DNA of 64,000 nucleotides from Entoloma clypeatum (GCA_963565915.1 OY751488.1:4278001-4342000); one strand, 5' to 3'. Positions 21,697 to 32,503 are shown, counted from the stretch's first letter. Numbers and translations: made by a program. Notes: generated from the sequence alone by a model not told the origin.

Positions 21697-21937
21697 TGTT
21701 ATGACACAGCGAATGAGAAGATCTAGCTAAGGGATATGGCTAGGTACATACCCTATATATACTCTCTGGAATAGGGAAACCCCTAGGAAACCCCTACTCT
21801 ACTGACTACAGAGACACAGCAATAGCAAGACATGGCGACTGTCACTGAGAGACGTAGTGATAGACAAGGAGAGCGGGAGCCCATACAGAGAGGCATGGAG
21901 AGAGAGAGAGGAGATCCTCACAGATTCATGATCAACA
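21697..21937 (-). repeat. 5' LTR of Gypsy G5 (distal edge uncertain)
   Basis: On the minus strand it ends GTCATAACA at 21697. Its start may be TGTTGATC at 21937, a guess from the TGTT...AACA symmetry. TATATATA lies at 21754-21761. AGCTAGATCT (minus strand, 21728-21719) is the exact complement of the primer-binding site at 21694-21685. Confidence 0.6.
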
Positions 21938-22090
21938 AAGTCATTGACCCATCCTCTCTCATTCCACACCCCATGTCCGATGTTTTTTTTTTGACATTGG
22001 ACACTGGCAGATTAAAGGACCAGGTTCATGAGAGCCGGGTATGGCATGATTCGGGCTTGCAGTGGCTCAAGGGACTGATGAGAGGGATAA
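21938..22090. other. Spacer with imperfect palindrome
   Basis: Between the G5 LTR and a satellite. It includes ttgacattggaca preceded by tgtccgatg. No gene seen. Confidence 0.3.
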
Positions 22091-22094
22091 TCAT

Positions 22095-22530
22095 ATCCCA
22101 GTGAGTTCTCATTCGTTTTCTTTCGTTACTATCTCAAAAAATATCCCAATTATGTGTAGATCAAGAGCCTGCATAGATGAGAGCCCAGAGCTTACGGGGT
22201 GTGGCGCGATTTTGGGCTGTTATGGGTGCAGGGGCTATGGGAAAGAATAAATCATATTCTGGTGAGTTTCCATCCATTTCCCTTCATTTATATCTCAAAT
22301 CCATCCCATTTATGTCTAGATTAAATGCCTGGGTCGACGACAGCCCAGCGTTTCGCGGATATCGCGCGATTTTCGATTTTTATGGGTCAAGGGGTTGAAG
22401 TGATGTATAAATCACAACTCGATGCGTTCTTATTTGTTTCCCTTCGTTTCTATCTCAAATTCATGCCATCTATGTGTAGATTGAATGCCCAGGCAGACGA
22501 CAGCCCAGGGTTCCACAGACATCAGCAAAC
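22095..22530. repeat. About 160-bp tandem satellite, three units
   Basis: Three consecutive units recognisable by tatctcaaa, ttatgtstaga, gcccagsgttt and gcgcgattttsg, starting near 22101, 22261 and 22418. A fourth, interrupted unit occurs at 24045-24117 and 24495-24560, split by MITE-2. Confidence 0.75.
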
Positions 22531-22559
22531 ACAGATTTTGGCCGAAGATTGTTGCAGCT

Positions 22560-24045
22560 GGCCTATGTTCTGTGCAGCTCTTCGCAGCACTGTTGAGCTG
22601 AAGTTTAAGCTTTGAAGATATTTAGAGATAAAGTGTAAAATTTCAAGGTCTTTGCAGAGCTGGTAGAAGTACAGTTTCTATAGAGTCATATATAGATCCT
22701 AAGGGAATACAAAGCTCTGTAAAAGGAACTAGGAATCCTTTACAACATCTTCATAGAAGCATGATATGATACAGCAATTCATGAGAAAATAGGTTGGAAA
22801 AATTTCATTGAGTAGAAGTGCTACAACATGAAAAATGTGGAAGAAAATGTCTTTCTCCCGCATGCGCGTCGTACCTCTCGCCCCTCGCCCTCTCGCCACC
22901 GACGTGTCCCTCAATACATGAGTGTGCCCCTCCCGCGCCTTCCACCATTCTTGTGTCTGCCAGCGCACATCCCGCTGTTTCTTGCATGCCCCATGCGTGA
23001 CGCCATCCCTCGTGGGCCTTCTGCTGTCCTTGCATCTGCGCAGGGTGCATGTCCTCTCATTCTCACAGGTCCTCTGCCTACATGTCCTGCCGTTTTTGTG
23101 TGTACCCTGTTGTTTCATGTGTGTGCTGTGCCATTCTCATGTCTCCCGCCCTTCTCACATGTTTCGTCAGTGGTGTGACATGACATGAACAGTGCTTACC
23201 TTTCCAGCACGTCCCACCGTTCCCCCCACTCGTCCCCTATACTGTTGCTCGCGCATCTCCTGCCGTTCTCATGTGTTTTGTCAGTGGTCTGACGTGCTGT
23301 GAAAGGCGGGGTACTTACCTATATGGGGCTCTGTGGCCCTCGTGTGAATGGAGGAGGAGGGAGAGATGGTGGAGGGAGATGATTGGGAAAGGCAACTTGA
23401 CCGTGACATGGCAAGGCTCATCTATACTCGGCAGGTTCCAGGCCCAGGCACCAATGATATTGATGAAACATCAGAACTTGCTGACCTCGGCAACGGCCAA
23501 AAGTCGAACAATATCCGAAGTCCCACAACATATCTTCTTGCTTTCCCCCATCACCTCCCTGCATCCCTTCCTCCTCCTCCTCCATCTGTCCATCTGTCCT
23601 CCTCCTCCGTTCACATGAGGGCCACAGAGCCGTATATGTAAGTACCCTGCCTTTCACGGCACAGACGAAACACACGAGAACGGCAGGAGACGCGCGAGCA
23701 ACCGTATTAGGGAACGCGCGAGGAGAACGGCTGGATACGCTAGAAAGGTAAGCCCCTCGCTGTTCACATCACGTCACACCACTGACGAAACATGCGAGAA
23801 GGGTGGGAGACATGAGAACGGCGCGGTACGCACATGAGCCGACAGGGTACATGCGAAAACGGGTGCCTATGAAGGTGTACATAATCTGTGGAGGCCAGAA
23901 AGGATGGTAGTAAAAGTGTGTAGAGCTGCAAAAGATAATAGTGAAGCTGCACAGAGCTTTTGCAGAGCTGCATGTAGCATATACCTTGTCTTTGGAACTT
24001 CAGCCCTGCAAGAATCTGCACAGACCTGCACAGGGCTGCATAGTC
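22560..24045. repeat. Foldback element B with long imperfect inverted arms
   Basis: Left arm about 22840-23370, right arm about 23590-23890, inverted copies of each other (for example 23131-23210 against 23735-23820, about 90% by eye). The central ~200 bp is homologous to foldback A. The outermost parts are rich in tgcagagct. It sits inside a 160-bp satellite unit: satellite sequence stops at about 22540 and resumes at 24045. No coding capacity. Confidence 0.65.
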
Positions 24046-24117
24046 CACCCAGGGTTTGCTGATGGATATGGTGCGATTTTATATTTTTATGTGTCAAGGG
24101 GTTGAAGTACTAATTTA

Positions 24118-24494
24118 CTGTAGTATTACGACCATAGGTTCACATAACACATAACACAGGGTCGTGAACTGAACCTATATGACCCTTGTAATGCATAACA
24201 TACCTCCATGAATATGTTCCAAAAGTAACATATTATTTATTTTTTCTGACTACCAAATGCCACAGGCTCTAGTGATTGGGATTCAGTGTTTCCCTGAGTC
24301 TGAATGCCATTTTTTGTTTGAATGGTGACAGGGTGGAATATTTAAAGCCTTCAGGAGCACAAATTGAGAAGATGATCTGTTAAAAATGAATGAATTTCTG
24401 ACCGTAACACATGATGCGGGCTTGTGAACCCCATCCTGGTGAATCTATTGCGTAACACATAACATGGCGTGAATCTATGGTCGTAATACTACAG
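24118..24494. mobile_element. MITE-2 (TA target site)
   Basis: 377-bp relative of MITE-1 with the same ends, CTGTAGTATTAC and GTAATACTACAG, and TA duplications at 24116-24117 and 24495-24496. It carries about 80 bp extra in the middle. Inserted in a satellite unit. Confidence 0.85.
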
Positions 24495-24614
24495 TATCTG
24501 AGTAGGTCATGCATGGATTCTTTTCATTTCCATCTCGAAAGTACAGTATTTATATGTGGAAGAAATGGTTGAGTAAATGAGATCACACAACACGTCAAAC
24601 ACGCTGCAAAAGTT

Positions 24615-24726
24615 AATTAGAGTCTGAGGTGGGTCTAGCAGGTCCGAACCCCCGGTCTAGGTCCAACACACCTCTGGACCTGGACTTCTAAGGAGGTCCG
24701 AGTCCGCCAGATGTAAGGACCCGCAC
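24615..24726. repeat. GGTCC-rich repeat, left of Gypsy G3
   Basis: Rich in aggtccg and ggtctag. It continues after Gypsy G3 at 50483-50535, so G3 inserted into this repeat. Confidence 0.55.
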
Positions 24727-25213
24727 TGTTACACTTTTTCACCCTCTTCCTATGTGCCTTCCCTCGACCCCTCGACCCTCAATCTTTATCAAATCCCATT
24801 TCACTTAACTCCGACAATACATTTTCACTTGTTATCTCTGACTCACGGCCTTGAGGCCTTATCTCTGACTCCTATGCCACAGCCTCCTTGAAACATCTAT
24901 CTAACCAATGGCCTATTTAGCTCCTATGCAGCACATACTTATTTATAGCCATAGGATAACGTATATAAGACCTGTAACCTTAGAGTAGAGGTCCTTAGCT
25001 TGACCTAGGCATACAATGCTTACTTGTCTATTCTTCGAACGCTCTCCAACTAAGTGTCTTGCGAGGACTTAGCTCTGCCAGACCCTGAACCGAGTCGTCC
25101 TTCTGAGGAACTCACTGATCTTGAACAAGTCATCCTACTGAGGGACTTGTGTGGAAACAGTACGAACCCACATGACTAGGACCTTGCACCGATTGTAGGC
25201 TATCGCCGTAACA
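24727..25213 (+). repeat. 5' LTR of Gypsy G3
   Basis: From TGTTACACTTTTTC to GCCGTAACA, 487 bp. About 75 bp shorter than the 3' LTR owing to a gap after position ~24817. TATATAA at 24962-24968; AGCTTGACCT (24997-25006) is the complement of the primer-binding site at 25216-25225. Confidence 0.88.
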
Positions 25214-25215
25214 AA

Positions 25216-25225
25216 AGGTCAAGCT
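25216..25225 (+). promoter_or_regulatory. G3 primer-binding site (self-primer type)
   Basis: AGGTCAAGCT, 2 nt after the LTR. It pairs over 10 nt with AGCTTGACCT at 24997-25006, about 35 nt downstream of the TATA box, i.e. the presumed 5' end of the element RNA. Confidence 0.7.
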
Positions 25226-25513
25226 GATCTACGTCGTCAACCCACCGTGGTTTTAGATGCAAAGATTCCTCCCCGACAATCAACCTTTGGAGTCTCATCC
25301 AACTCAGAAGATGAACAGGAGTTCGTTGACGCACCCATCACACCATGACAACCGCCAACACCATACAGAAGAGTAACCTCCTCTTTCATACCAGTCAACC
25401 CCACATCACCCTCTTACCTCTCCCCAAGATGAATCCCACCGCCGCCAGCTGTTGCTGTTGCTGCACCCAGACCAAAGACCCCAGACACCCCAGTTAAACC
25501 AGCACCTGTAGAA

Positions 25514-26398
25514 ATGACTTCTCAGGCAAGAACCCCAGACAAAGAGATCAAGATCAGCCTGCCGGCAATCTTCAATAGAGACAGAAGAAAACTGTCAGAA
25601 TTTTTGTTCGATGCGAACTTATACTTGGAAATGAACGATGACATCTACAACTCCGACAAAAAGAAAATCCTCTTCACGGTCTCATATATGAAAGGAGGAA
25701 CCGCCGGGCCGTGGAAGGAGTCTTGGTACAGAGACATCACCACTGCCGGAGTACCCACCTACCCGAAGTACACAGACTTCATCAAGAAACTGAGAAAGTC
25801 ATTTTCCCCGGTTGACAAAGAAGGAAACATGTTGACTATGATGAAAACGCAGAAGATGGAGGGCATGACAGCCAACGAATTTGTTGAAGAATTCAAACTA
25901 TGGGTTGCAGAGAGTTTGATCACAGAGGAGCGATCCCTCAAAGATTACTTCATGGAGGCGTTGCCACACGCGCTCCAAGACAAGATCCCAGGAACAGTTG
26001 ACGAATGGTACACCACGGCGTCCAGATTGGACAACCAGTGGAGGAGAGCCAGGGCAGTCTCTCAAAGGCTTAGACCCAATGGGGGAAAGAAGAAATTCAA
26101 GGTTAACTATAACCCTGCACCCCAAAACATGCACTTCGCCCCAGACCCAAATGCCATGGACATCGACCAGCTGACTGCCGAAGAGAGAGACGACCATTTC
26201 AAAAAAGGGTTGTGCTTCGTCTGCCATCAGGCAGGACATACGTGCTGATGCACACAAAGGAGGGAAGACCCCGGTTGCGAACAACATGTTCAAAAAAGCT
26301 TCCAATGCATATGCCCATATCCGAGGCATTTTCAGAGACTTACCAAATGAGGAACAAGACGCCTTAATCTCCAAAATGGAGAAACAGGGTTTTCAATA
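25514..26398 (+). pseudogene. G3 gag
   Basis: Capsid domain (LPAIFNRDRRKLSEFLFDAN, YTDFIKKLRKSFSPVD, ANEFVEEFKLWVAES), a basic linker and the start of a CCHC knuckle (CFVCHQAGHT). A 1-nt slip at about 26244 creates a stop (26246-26248). The adjacent frame continues ADAHKGGKTPVANNMFKKAS to the normal gag end (LISKMEKQGFQ, stop at 26396-26398). About 295 residues. Confidence 0.82.
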
Positions 26399-26413
26399 AA
26401 GCGGCCTGTACTG

Positions 26414-27117
26414 ATGTCAGCCCCCGCTCAGTTTTCAATCTCCCTATCCCCTGTAATTGTAGCCGACATGAATGACAAATCTTTTTCGATCCCCATTTCA
26501 ATGTCAGGAGAAGGAGAAAGCATCAATGAGGAAACTGAAGATAGATGCCCTGATAGATTCAGGAGCAGGAGGAACCTTCTTGGATCAGAAGTTCGCCACA
26601 GCCAACCGAATGGAGCTTATTCCGTTACTAAAGCCCATTCGCATGTTCAATGTGGACGGAACAAAGAACAAAGAAGGGACGATCATCCATTGCACATGGA
26701 AGAAAATCTGGATTGATGACAAAGAACTCAACATCAGATTCTTGGTCACCGGACTTGGAGAGGAAACCGCCATTTTGGGGCCACCATGGTTAAAACAATA
26801 CAACCCGAAGATTGATTGGGAAAAAGGAACCTTGGATATCGAGACAATCAGGTTCAAAAATACCCTAGCAGGACTCATGAGGAAGAAATTTGATGAGCTC
26901 CTGGTGTCAAAAGACAAGAAACCCATTGCAATTGCTGCATGGATGAAAGAAAAACCCGAACAAAAGATCTATGTGACGATAGAAGAAATTGATGATGAAG
27001 AGACCCTTAAACCAGGAAAAGAGGCTCTACTGGCAAATGGACCTATCTTGAAAAGGATAGATGAAGAATCAGATGATGACCTCGATCTATTCAGGACATA
27101 TGTCACAACGGACGAAC
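26414..27117 (+). pseudogene. G3 aspartic protease region, truncated
   Basis: After a frame change near 26510, KIDALIDSGAGGTFLDQKFA gives the DSG active site, followed by ILGPPWLKQYNPKIDWEKGT. The frame then enters an acidic linker, LKRIDEESDDDLDLF. At about 27118 the sequence switches to another Gypsy (Y), which repeats a protease segment (VLGFTWLKEHNPKVDW), so this is a chimeric junction. Confidence 0.8.
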
Positions 27118-29705
27118 CCATACGGAACTCCAAATGAGGCCGGAGCAATAACGGAGGTGTTGGATGTAGTGCTCCACTATCGGGATCACTCGGAACGGAC
27201 CCAGCTTGCAGTCACAAGTTTGGGAAAACAAGAAATTGTGCTAGGCTTCACTTGGCTCAAAGAACACAACCCCAAGGTAGATTGGATGTCAGGGAAGTGA
27301 AGATGAGCCGGTGTCCTGCACGATGCCGGACATGCCACCAAGAGGCAGCCCAAGAGCGGAAGGAGCGGAAGTTTGAACAAGTCCGCATCCAAGCCTGTTG
27401 GGTGGGTTCCACTCCGACATCCGGTCTAGAGGAGGAGGCTCCACACGGCCCATGGGTGGAGGATGTCACAGAAGGAGAAGAAGCGGAGGAGTTAGCGGAA
27501 GACGATGAGGAAGAGGATGAGTTTGAGGAGGGAGACCGCCTTTTTGTCGGAACAGTACCCGCAGAGGCGGAGTTCATCCGTGCTTCATCCAATATCTCGC
27601 AACGTCTATCGGAGGCCTTCCTCAGTAACCAAAAACCTAAATCTTTCCGCGACTCTGTACCAGACCACTTGTTTGACTTTGAAGATGTATTCTCAAAGAC
27701 CTCTTTCGACACCTTACCAGAAGAGTGGACTTGGGACCATGCCATTGAACTTGTTCCGGATGCCTCTCTGGTGGGTTGTAAGGTATATCCGCTTGCTCCG
27801 AACAAACAGAAGGAACTCAACGTGAAAACCTTGCAACTGGTTGGATCCGCCCTTCCAAGTCTCCGATGGCATCTCTGGTATTCTACATCAAGAAGAAGGA
27901 TGGCTCGCTTCGTCTTGTACAAGACTACCAGTCACTCAATTCCAAAACTATCAAAAACAAGTATCCGCTTCCGCTCATATCCGAACTGATCAATAAACTT
28001 CAACGCGCTCAATACTTCACCAAGCTTGACATCCGCTGGGGCTACAACAATGTGCGGATAAAACCCAGAGATGAGTGGAAGGCCGCTTTTCAGACCGATC
28101 GCGGACTCTATGAACCATTGGTGATGTTCTTCGGCCTCACTAATAGTCCATCCACATTCCAGACTATGATGAACGAGATCTTTCAGGACCTTATCACTGA
28201 AGGTGTAGTCTGTGTTTACCTCAACGATATACTCATCTTCACGGAGACCCTTGCAGAGCATCGGAGAGTCACACGGATCGTACTGGAACGACTTCGCGAA
28301 CACAAACTCTATCTAAAACCAGAGAAATGCGAGTTTGAACAAACACACATTGAATACCTAGGCCTTATTATTGAACAAGGACATGTAGAGATGGATCTGG
28401 TGAAGGTAGCGGGGGTCGCGGAGTGGCCTGCTCCGACAAACGTCCAAGAAGTACAGTCCTTTCTGGGATTCACTAATTTCTATCGCCGTTTTATTGAAGG
28501 GTTTTTGGACATCGCGCACCCTCTTTTCGAGCTCACGAAGAAAGGGCACCTCTGGTCTTGGAGGGAGGGAGAAGTGTCCACATTTGCGGAGTTGAAGCGG
28601 AGGATTACATCCGCTCCAATCCTGGTCTTAGCTGATCATGGAAAGGAGTGGCGGATAGAAGCGGATAGCTCGGACTTTGCAACCGGAGCAGTACTGTCCC
28701 AACCAACAGAGGACGGTAAGTGGCACCCTGTCGCATTCTATTCCAAAAGCCTAAGTCTGGTGGAACGCAACTATGAGATCTACGACAAGGAGATGTTGGT
28801 GGTGGTCCGCACATTGGAGGAGTGGAGGCACTTCCTTGAAGGAGCGGAGAAGACAGTGGAGATTTGGACGGACCACAAAAATCTTGAGTATTTCATGACA
28901 GCTCAAAAACTAAATCGACTACAGGCTAGATGGTCCTTATACCTCGCTCATTTCGATTTCAAAATGCACCATCGACCTGGCAAGTCAATGGGCAAGTCCG
29001 ACGCTTTGTCCCGACAAGTGGACCATGGAGACGGATCGCAGGACAACGAAAACATCATCCTTCTTCAACCAGAATTGTTTGCAGTGTGAGCAATGTGTGG
29101 GGTAACTGTTCAAGGGGAAGAACACGACGTCCTCTGCCAGGTCCAACAGGGAATCCAAGAGGGGTTACTGGAGGATAGTGTGGCAGAGGTTGTCAAATCC
29201 CTTCCAACCGTCGGAGCGGGGTCCATCCGTAGTGCGGAGTGGAGGCAAGCGGAAGGTTTGCTCTACTTCAGGGATCATATCTATGTTCCTAACAATCCCC
29301 AACTGCATCATTGGATCCTCACACAACACCACGACACTCCGGTGGCTGGACATCCTGGACAGTGGAAAACCTTGGAACTGGTGTCGTGCAATTACTAGTG
29401 GCCACACATGTCTCGTTTAATAGGTCAATATTCCAAGACATGTGACCCATGCCTCCACACCAAGGTCCAACGCACTCCGCCCTCCAGAGAGCTCAATCCG
29501 CTACCGGTCCCCACAGAGCGATGGCAAGTAACCAGTGTTGACTTCATTACTGAACTACCAGAAGCCCATGGCTACGACGCTATCATGGTGGTAGTGGACT
29601 CAGTAGGGAAGTGGGGACACTTCATCCTGATGCACTCCAACATCTCTGCACTTGGGACTGCACACTCCTATGTTCAAAACGTCTGGAAACTCCACAGACT
29701 ACCAG
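27118..29705 (+). pseudogene. Gypsy Y pol: protease end, RT, RNase H, integrase start
   Basis: Starts mid-protease (TPNEAGAITEVLDVVL), passes a very acidic linker (about 27460-27530) and enters RT with a frame change near 27860. The RT catalytic motif reads VYLNDILIF: Asn replaces the first Asp of YLDD, so it is dead. RNase H (IEADSSDFATGAVL) and the integrase zinc domain (HHDTPVAGHPG to CDPC) follow. The frame ends after the first integrase Asp (VDFITELPEAHGYDAIMVVV) at WKLHRLP. Word usage rich in CGGA/TCCG matches 29706-32249, the other half of this element. Confidence 0.85.
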
Positions 29706-30020
29706 TTTTTGAGTAGAGAGTCGATGTTTCTCGACCAGAGTGCGTTCAATAAACAACCCTGTTGCCCCGCTGTCGAGTAAGGCCTTTTGTGATAGTGTGC
29801 CTTTGGTGTCGGTAGTTTCAAGAACTATGTCTAGTTCAATAGAATTGTCGGAGTGAGCGGGGGCGAGGACATATTGTTTTGGAAGCCGACGCTCCCATTT
29901 AGAGAGGCGAAGGCGGATGGGATTTGCGGAGTTGGGTGCGACTATGGGATCATTTGCAGGCTTAGAGATGGAGGGTATAGGATCATATTGTTCCATAAAT
30001 AAGGCAGCATAATGATTTTT
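29706..30020 (-). pseudogene. Gypsy Y protease, N-terminal part (inverted half)
   Basis: Minus-strand frame with IELDIVLETTDTKG and the active site LLDSGATGLFIERTL, ending at HRLSTQK. The next expected piece of protease is the plus-strand sequence at 27118, so the two halves of one gene now lie on opposite strands. Confidence 0.78.
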
Positions 30021-30862
30021 AGCAGACAACGAGGGTGCACTGTTCACTCGCTGTGGGGAGGAAAATCCTCCTGTCCTTCCTCCGACTCCGCAGACTCCGT
30101 GGGCAGAACGGAGTTGCCTTCCGCTGCGTCCTTGACCATGAGTTGTTCCATAACAAACTCGTCCTGCTCCTCTGTTGTCATGAAGCGAACACCGAAGCGA
30201 AGGGAGCATTCACGACTAAAGTAACCCGTTTTGTTACATCTGAAGCATGCATTGGCATTCTTGCCTTTGACGCGTGAAGTATCAATGTCCATTGCATTGG
30301 GGTCCCTTGTCGGCGGAGCGGATGCGGATGCGAGCGGAGCTGTACGCGGAGTGAATGGAATGTAGGGACAAGGGAATACTGAGGTGCCAGATACTCTTGA
30401 TCCGACAACATTGCAGAAGGCAGAGGTGCGGGTCGGAGCAGTGGCTTTGAAGGCTTTGTTGGCAATCCTATTGTCATCATTGACTCGTGCTGCAGAGTAC
30501 CACTCATCGGGGTTGTCATCCGCAGGTCGTCCGTGGGTCAGGGTGGCAATCTCGTTCTGAATGTCGGAATGGAGACCATGGCGGAATTTGAGTATGATGT
30601 TGGTATCCTCCTGATAGCCTGCTTTGTCAATGTAGTCTTTGAACTCATCAATATAGGTCTCGACATCCCGTTGATCTTGATAATAGGATTCTCCTTCGAG
30701 GATCAGTCTTGCATCCTGTTCCTCATTCTTCGGAGTGAACTCCACTGTAAAGACTGCACAGAAGTCCACCTAAGTCCGATAAGGTGGAGCACCAGTCCTC
30801 TGCTCCTGTCGGATAATGCGATCCGCAAAGTGTGCTGCACATCCACTCTTCATGAAAGATAC

Positions 30863-31383
30863 AGTAGCTCAAAAAACTGTCCCAATGTTTGGCTGTTTTG
30901 TACTGTATTGCTAATAACACAACAGGCACTTGTGATAATTTTCTGCAAAAAAGATATGTTATTCTGTATCATCTTAGCTTGCTTTTGAGCCCTGGGTCAT
31001 GTGGTTTGAACAAATATTGATGGAATAATAAATAAAACAAAATAATCAATCATTGGGACAGTTTTTTGACCCTTGGTTATTTACACAATTAGTACTTGGT
31101 ATGACCCCCTTTTGCCTTGATAACTGCTTGTATCCTTCTAGGCATGCTTTCTATAAGTCTTTGGCATGCTTCTGGTGTAATTTTGTTCCACTCTTCTGCA
31201 ACCCTCTCCCACAACTCATGTACCCCTTTTGGTGGACTTGGATATTTCCTCAAATTCTTCTTCAGCTCTACCCAGAGGTGTTCAATGGCATTGAGATCAG
31301 GGGATTGGGCAGGCCAGACCAGAACTTGAATGTTGTTGTCCTCAAACCACTTTGTTGCCTTGTTGGAGGCATGTTTGAGCCCA
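30863..31383 (-). mobile_element. Tc1/mariner-like transposon 2, truncated
   Basis: Left end CAGTAGCTCAAAAAACTGTC at 30863, after TA (30861-30862). The core is repeated inverted at 31051-31072, about 210 bp in, the same layout as transposon 1. Only the C-terminal third of the transposase remains and the right end is missing: gag sequence follows directly at about 31384. Confidence 0.8.
31089..31383 (-). pseudogene. Tc1-family transposase, C-terminal fragment
   Basis: From GLKHASNKATKWFEDNNIQV through WPAQSPDLNAIEHLWVELKK (third catalytic acid) to the tail SMPRRIQAVIKAKGGHTKY. The first two catalytic Asp and the DNA-binding domain are gone. A different family from transposon 1. Confidence 0.88.
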
Positions 31384-31862
31384 ATAAATTTTAGCGTGGA
31401 CATCTGCGAACTGTTCCGGAGCCAGCCCCATAAACAATTCACAGGAGTTTAGAAAGGTCCAGCCATTTGCGCATGATCCATCGAAGTCCGATGGATTGGC
31501 AGGTTTTGCTCGATGCACGCCCAGATTGGCCGGAGCGAGCGGAGCGGGTATAATAGCGGGTGCGGGAGCAGGTGGGATAGGTGGCGGAGCTGGGGCAGGA
31601 ATTGCGTTGAAGGCGAGGAGGAGTTGGTCAAGTTGAGTCGAGATATCAGCAAGAGTTTGACGTTGTTCCTGGAACTCGTGCTTGAGCTGTTCAAGGCAAT
31701 TGGGGTCGTCCATTACTATGCGCGGAGCAAAATCACCAGTTACGGAGAGGTAATTAGAAGAACTGGAAGGGGTGTGAGATGTATCGGAGTCAGACACGGA
31801 CAAAGCTGCTCCGAAGCGCGGAATCGTGACAACGATGCAATCGGACCCGGTCCAATTAGAAG

Positions 31863-31872
31863 AGAACTTTCT
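31863..31872 (-). promoter_or_regulatory. Gypsy Y primer-binding site (self-primer type)
   Basis: AGAAAGTTCT on the minus strand, 2 nt from the LTR edge. It pairs over 10 nt with 31944-31935 at the presumed RNA 5' end. Confidence 0.65.
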
Positions 31873-31874
31873 AC

Positions 31875-32249
31875 TGTAAGGGTGACCTTACGATCCAAGG
31901 CTCAAACTCAGATACTTGCAAGGGAGATCCAAAGAGAAAGTTCTAAGGATTCCCCTGCAAGCTAGCGAGATAAATAGTAAAATGAGATATGAAATAAGAG
32001 ATAAAACGAGACACATGAATGATGAGCAATGATCAGGAGTAGCAATGAAGGATGAATGGAAACAAGATGAATGATAGTACCTGCGATCCGACATGCAGAG
32101 TAGCAGATGGGGGCAGAGTCATCGGATGTGGAGAGGCAGATAAGATGTCGGAGACAGCGGATATGATCGGAGGACGTTGGAGATGGTGGAATAGAAAGGA
32201 AAGGAAGAAAGGAAAGTAAAAGTAAAAAGTGAAAGTGGTTGCCCTTACA
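31875..32249 (-). repeat. 5' LTR of Gypsy Y
   Basis: 375 bp with inverted ends TGTAAGGG/CCCTTACA. On the minus strand, AGAACTTTCT (31944-31935) sits about 36 nt after a TATTTAT box and is the complement of the primer site AGAAAGTTCT at 31872-31863, just inside the LTR. Its outer edge (32249/32250) cuts the G3 RNase H. Confidence 0.85.
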
Positions 32250-32503
32250 GCACCCCTGTGGATATATATCGCACTCATTCTCTGCGGCAGAACAGAACTA
32301 TGAGATCTATGATTGGGAACTCTTGGGAATTATCCAATCACTGGAAACCTGGAGGCATTACCTCCTTGGATCATCATTTCCAATGGTTGTTCTATCAGAT
32401 CACAAGAACCTGATGTATTACCAGGAACCCCAGAAATTGAACAGACGACAAGCACGGTGGAGATTGTATCTCTCTGAGTTTGAACTCAAACTAGTACACA
32501 CCC
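32250..32503 (+). pseudogene. G3 RNase H fragment
   Basis: Reads [21 protein letters not shown] and [20 protein letters not shown] and ends ELKLVHT. The frame continues after Copia-1 as PGSKMIQSDALSRQPDH at 38296. The left side is cut by the Y LTR. Confidence 0.88.

Larger units (their letters stand above)
19160..21937 (-). mobile_element. Gypsy element G5, 3' truncated
   Basis: On the minus strand: an LTR (about 21937-21697), primer-binding site, gag, protease and the first half of RT. It is cut inside RT at 19160 by the G1 LTR. RNase H, integrase and the 3' LTR are missing from the window. Confidence 0.85.
30044..31803 (-). pseudogene. Gypsy Y gag, split by a Tc1-like insertion
   Basis: The N-terminal half (31803 to about 31385) begins MSVSDSDTSHTPSSSSNY, with a coiled stretch (LEQLKHEFQEQRQTLADIS) and a Pro-rich linker, then EQFADVHAKI. 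After the Tc1 fragment (30863-31383) it resumes as SFMKSGCAAHF. It is interrupted by a stop near 30775, then gives the capsid C-terminus (FCAVFTVEFTPKNEEQDARL, ETYIDEFKDYIDKAGY) and a CCHC knuckle, CFRCNKTGYFSREC. Non-functional. Confidence 0.8.

Noticed and set aside
22095..22530. CRISPR-like array
   Set aside because: Units are about 160 bp and diverged with no spacer pattern; this is a satellite in a eukaryotic genome.
22729..24097. Cys/Pro/His-rich frames in foldback B
   Set aside because: Same repeat artefact as in A; the arms are inverted copies, so frames appear on both strands.
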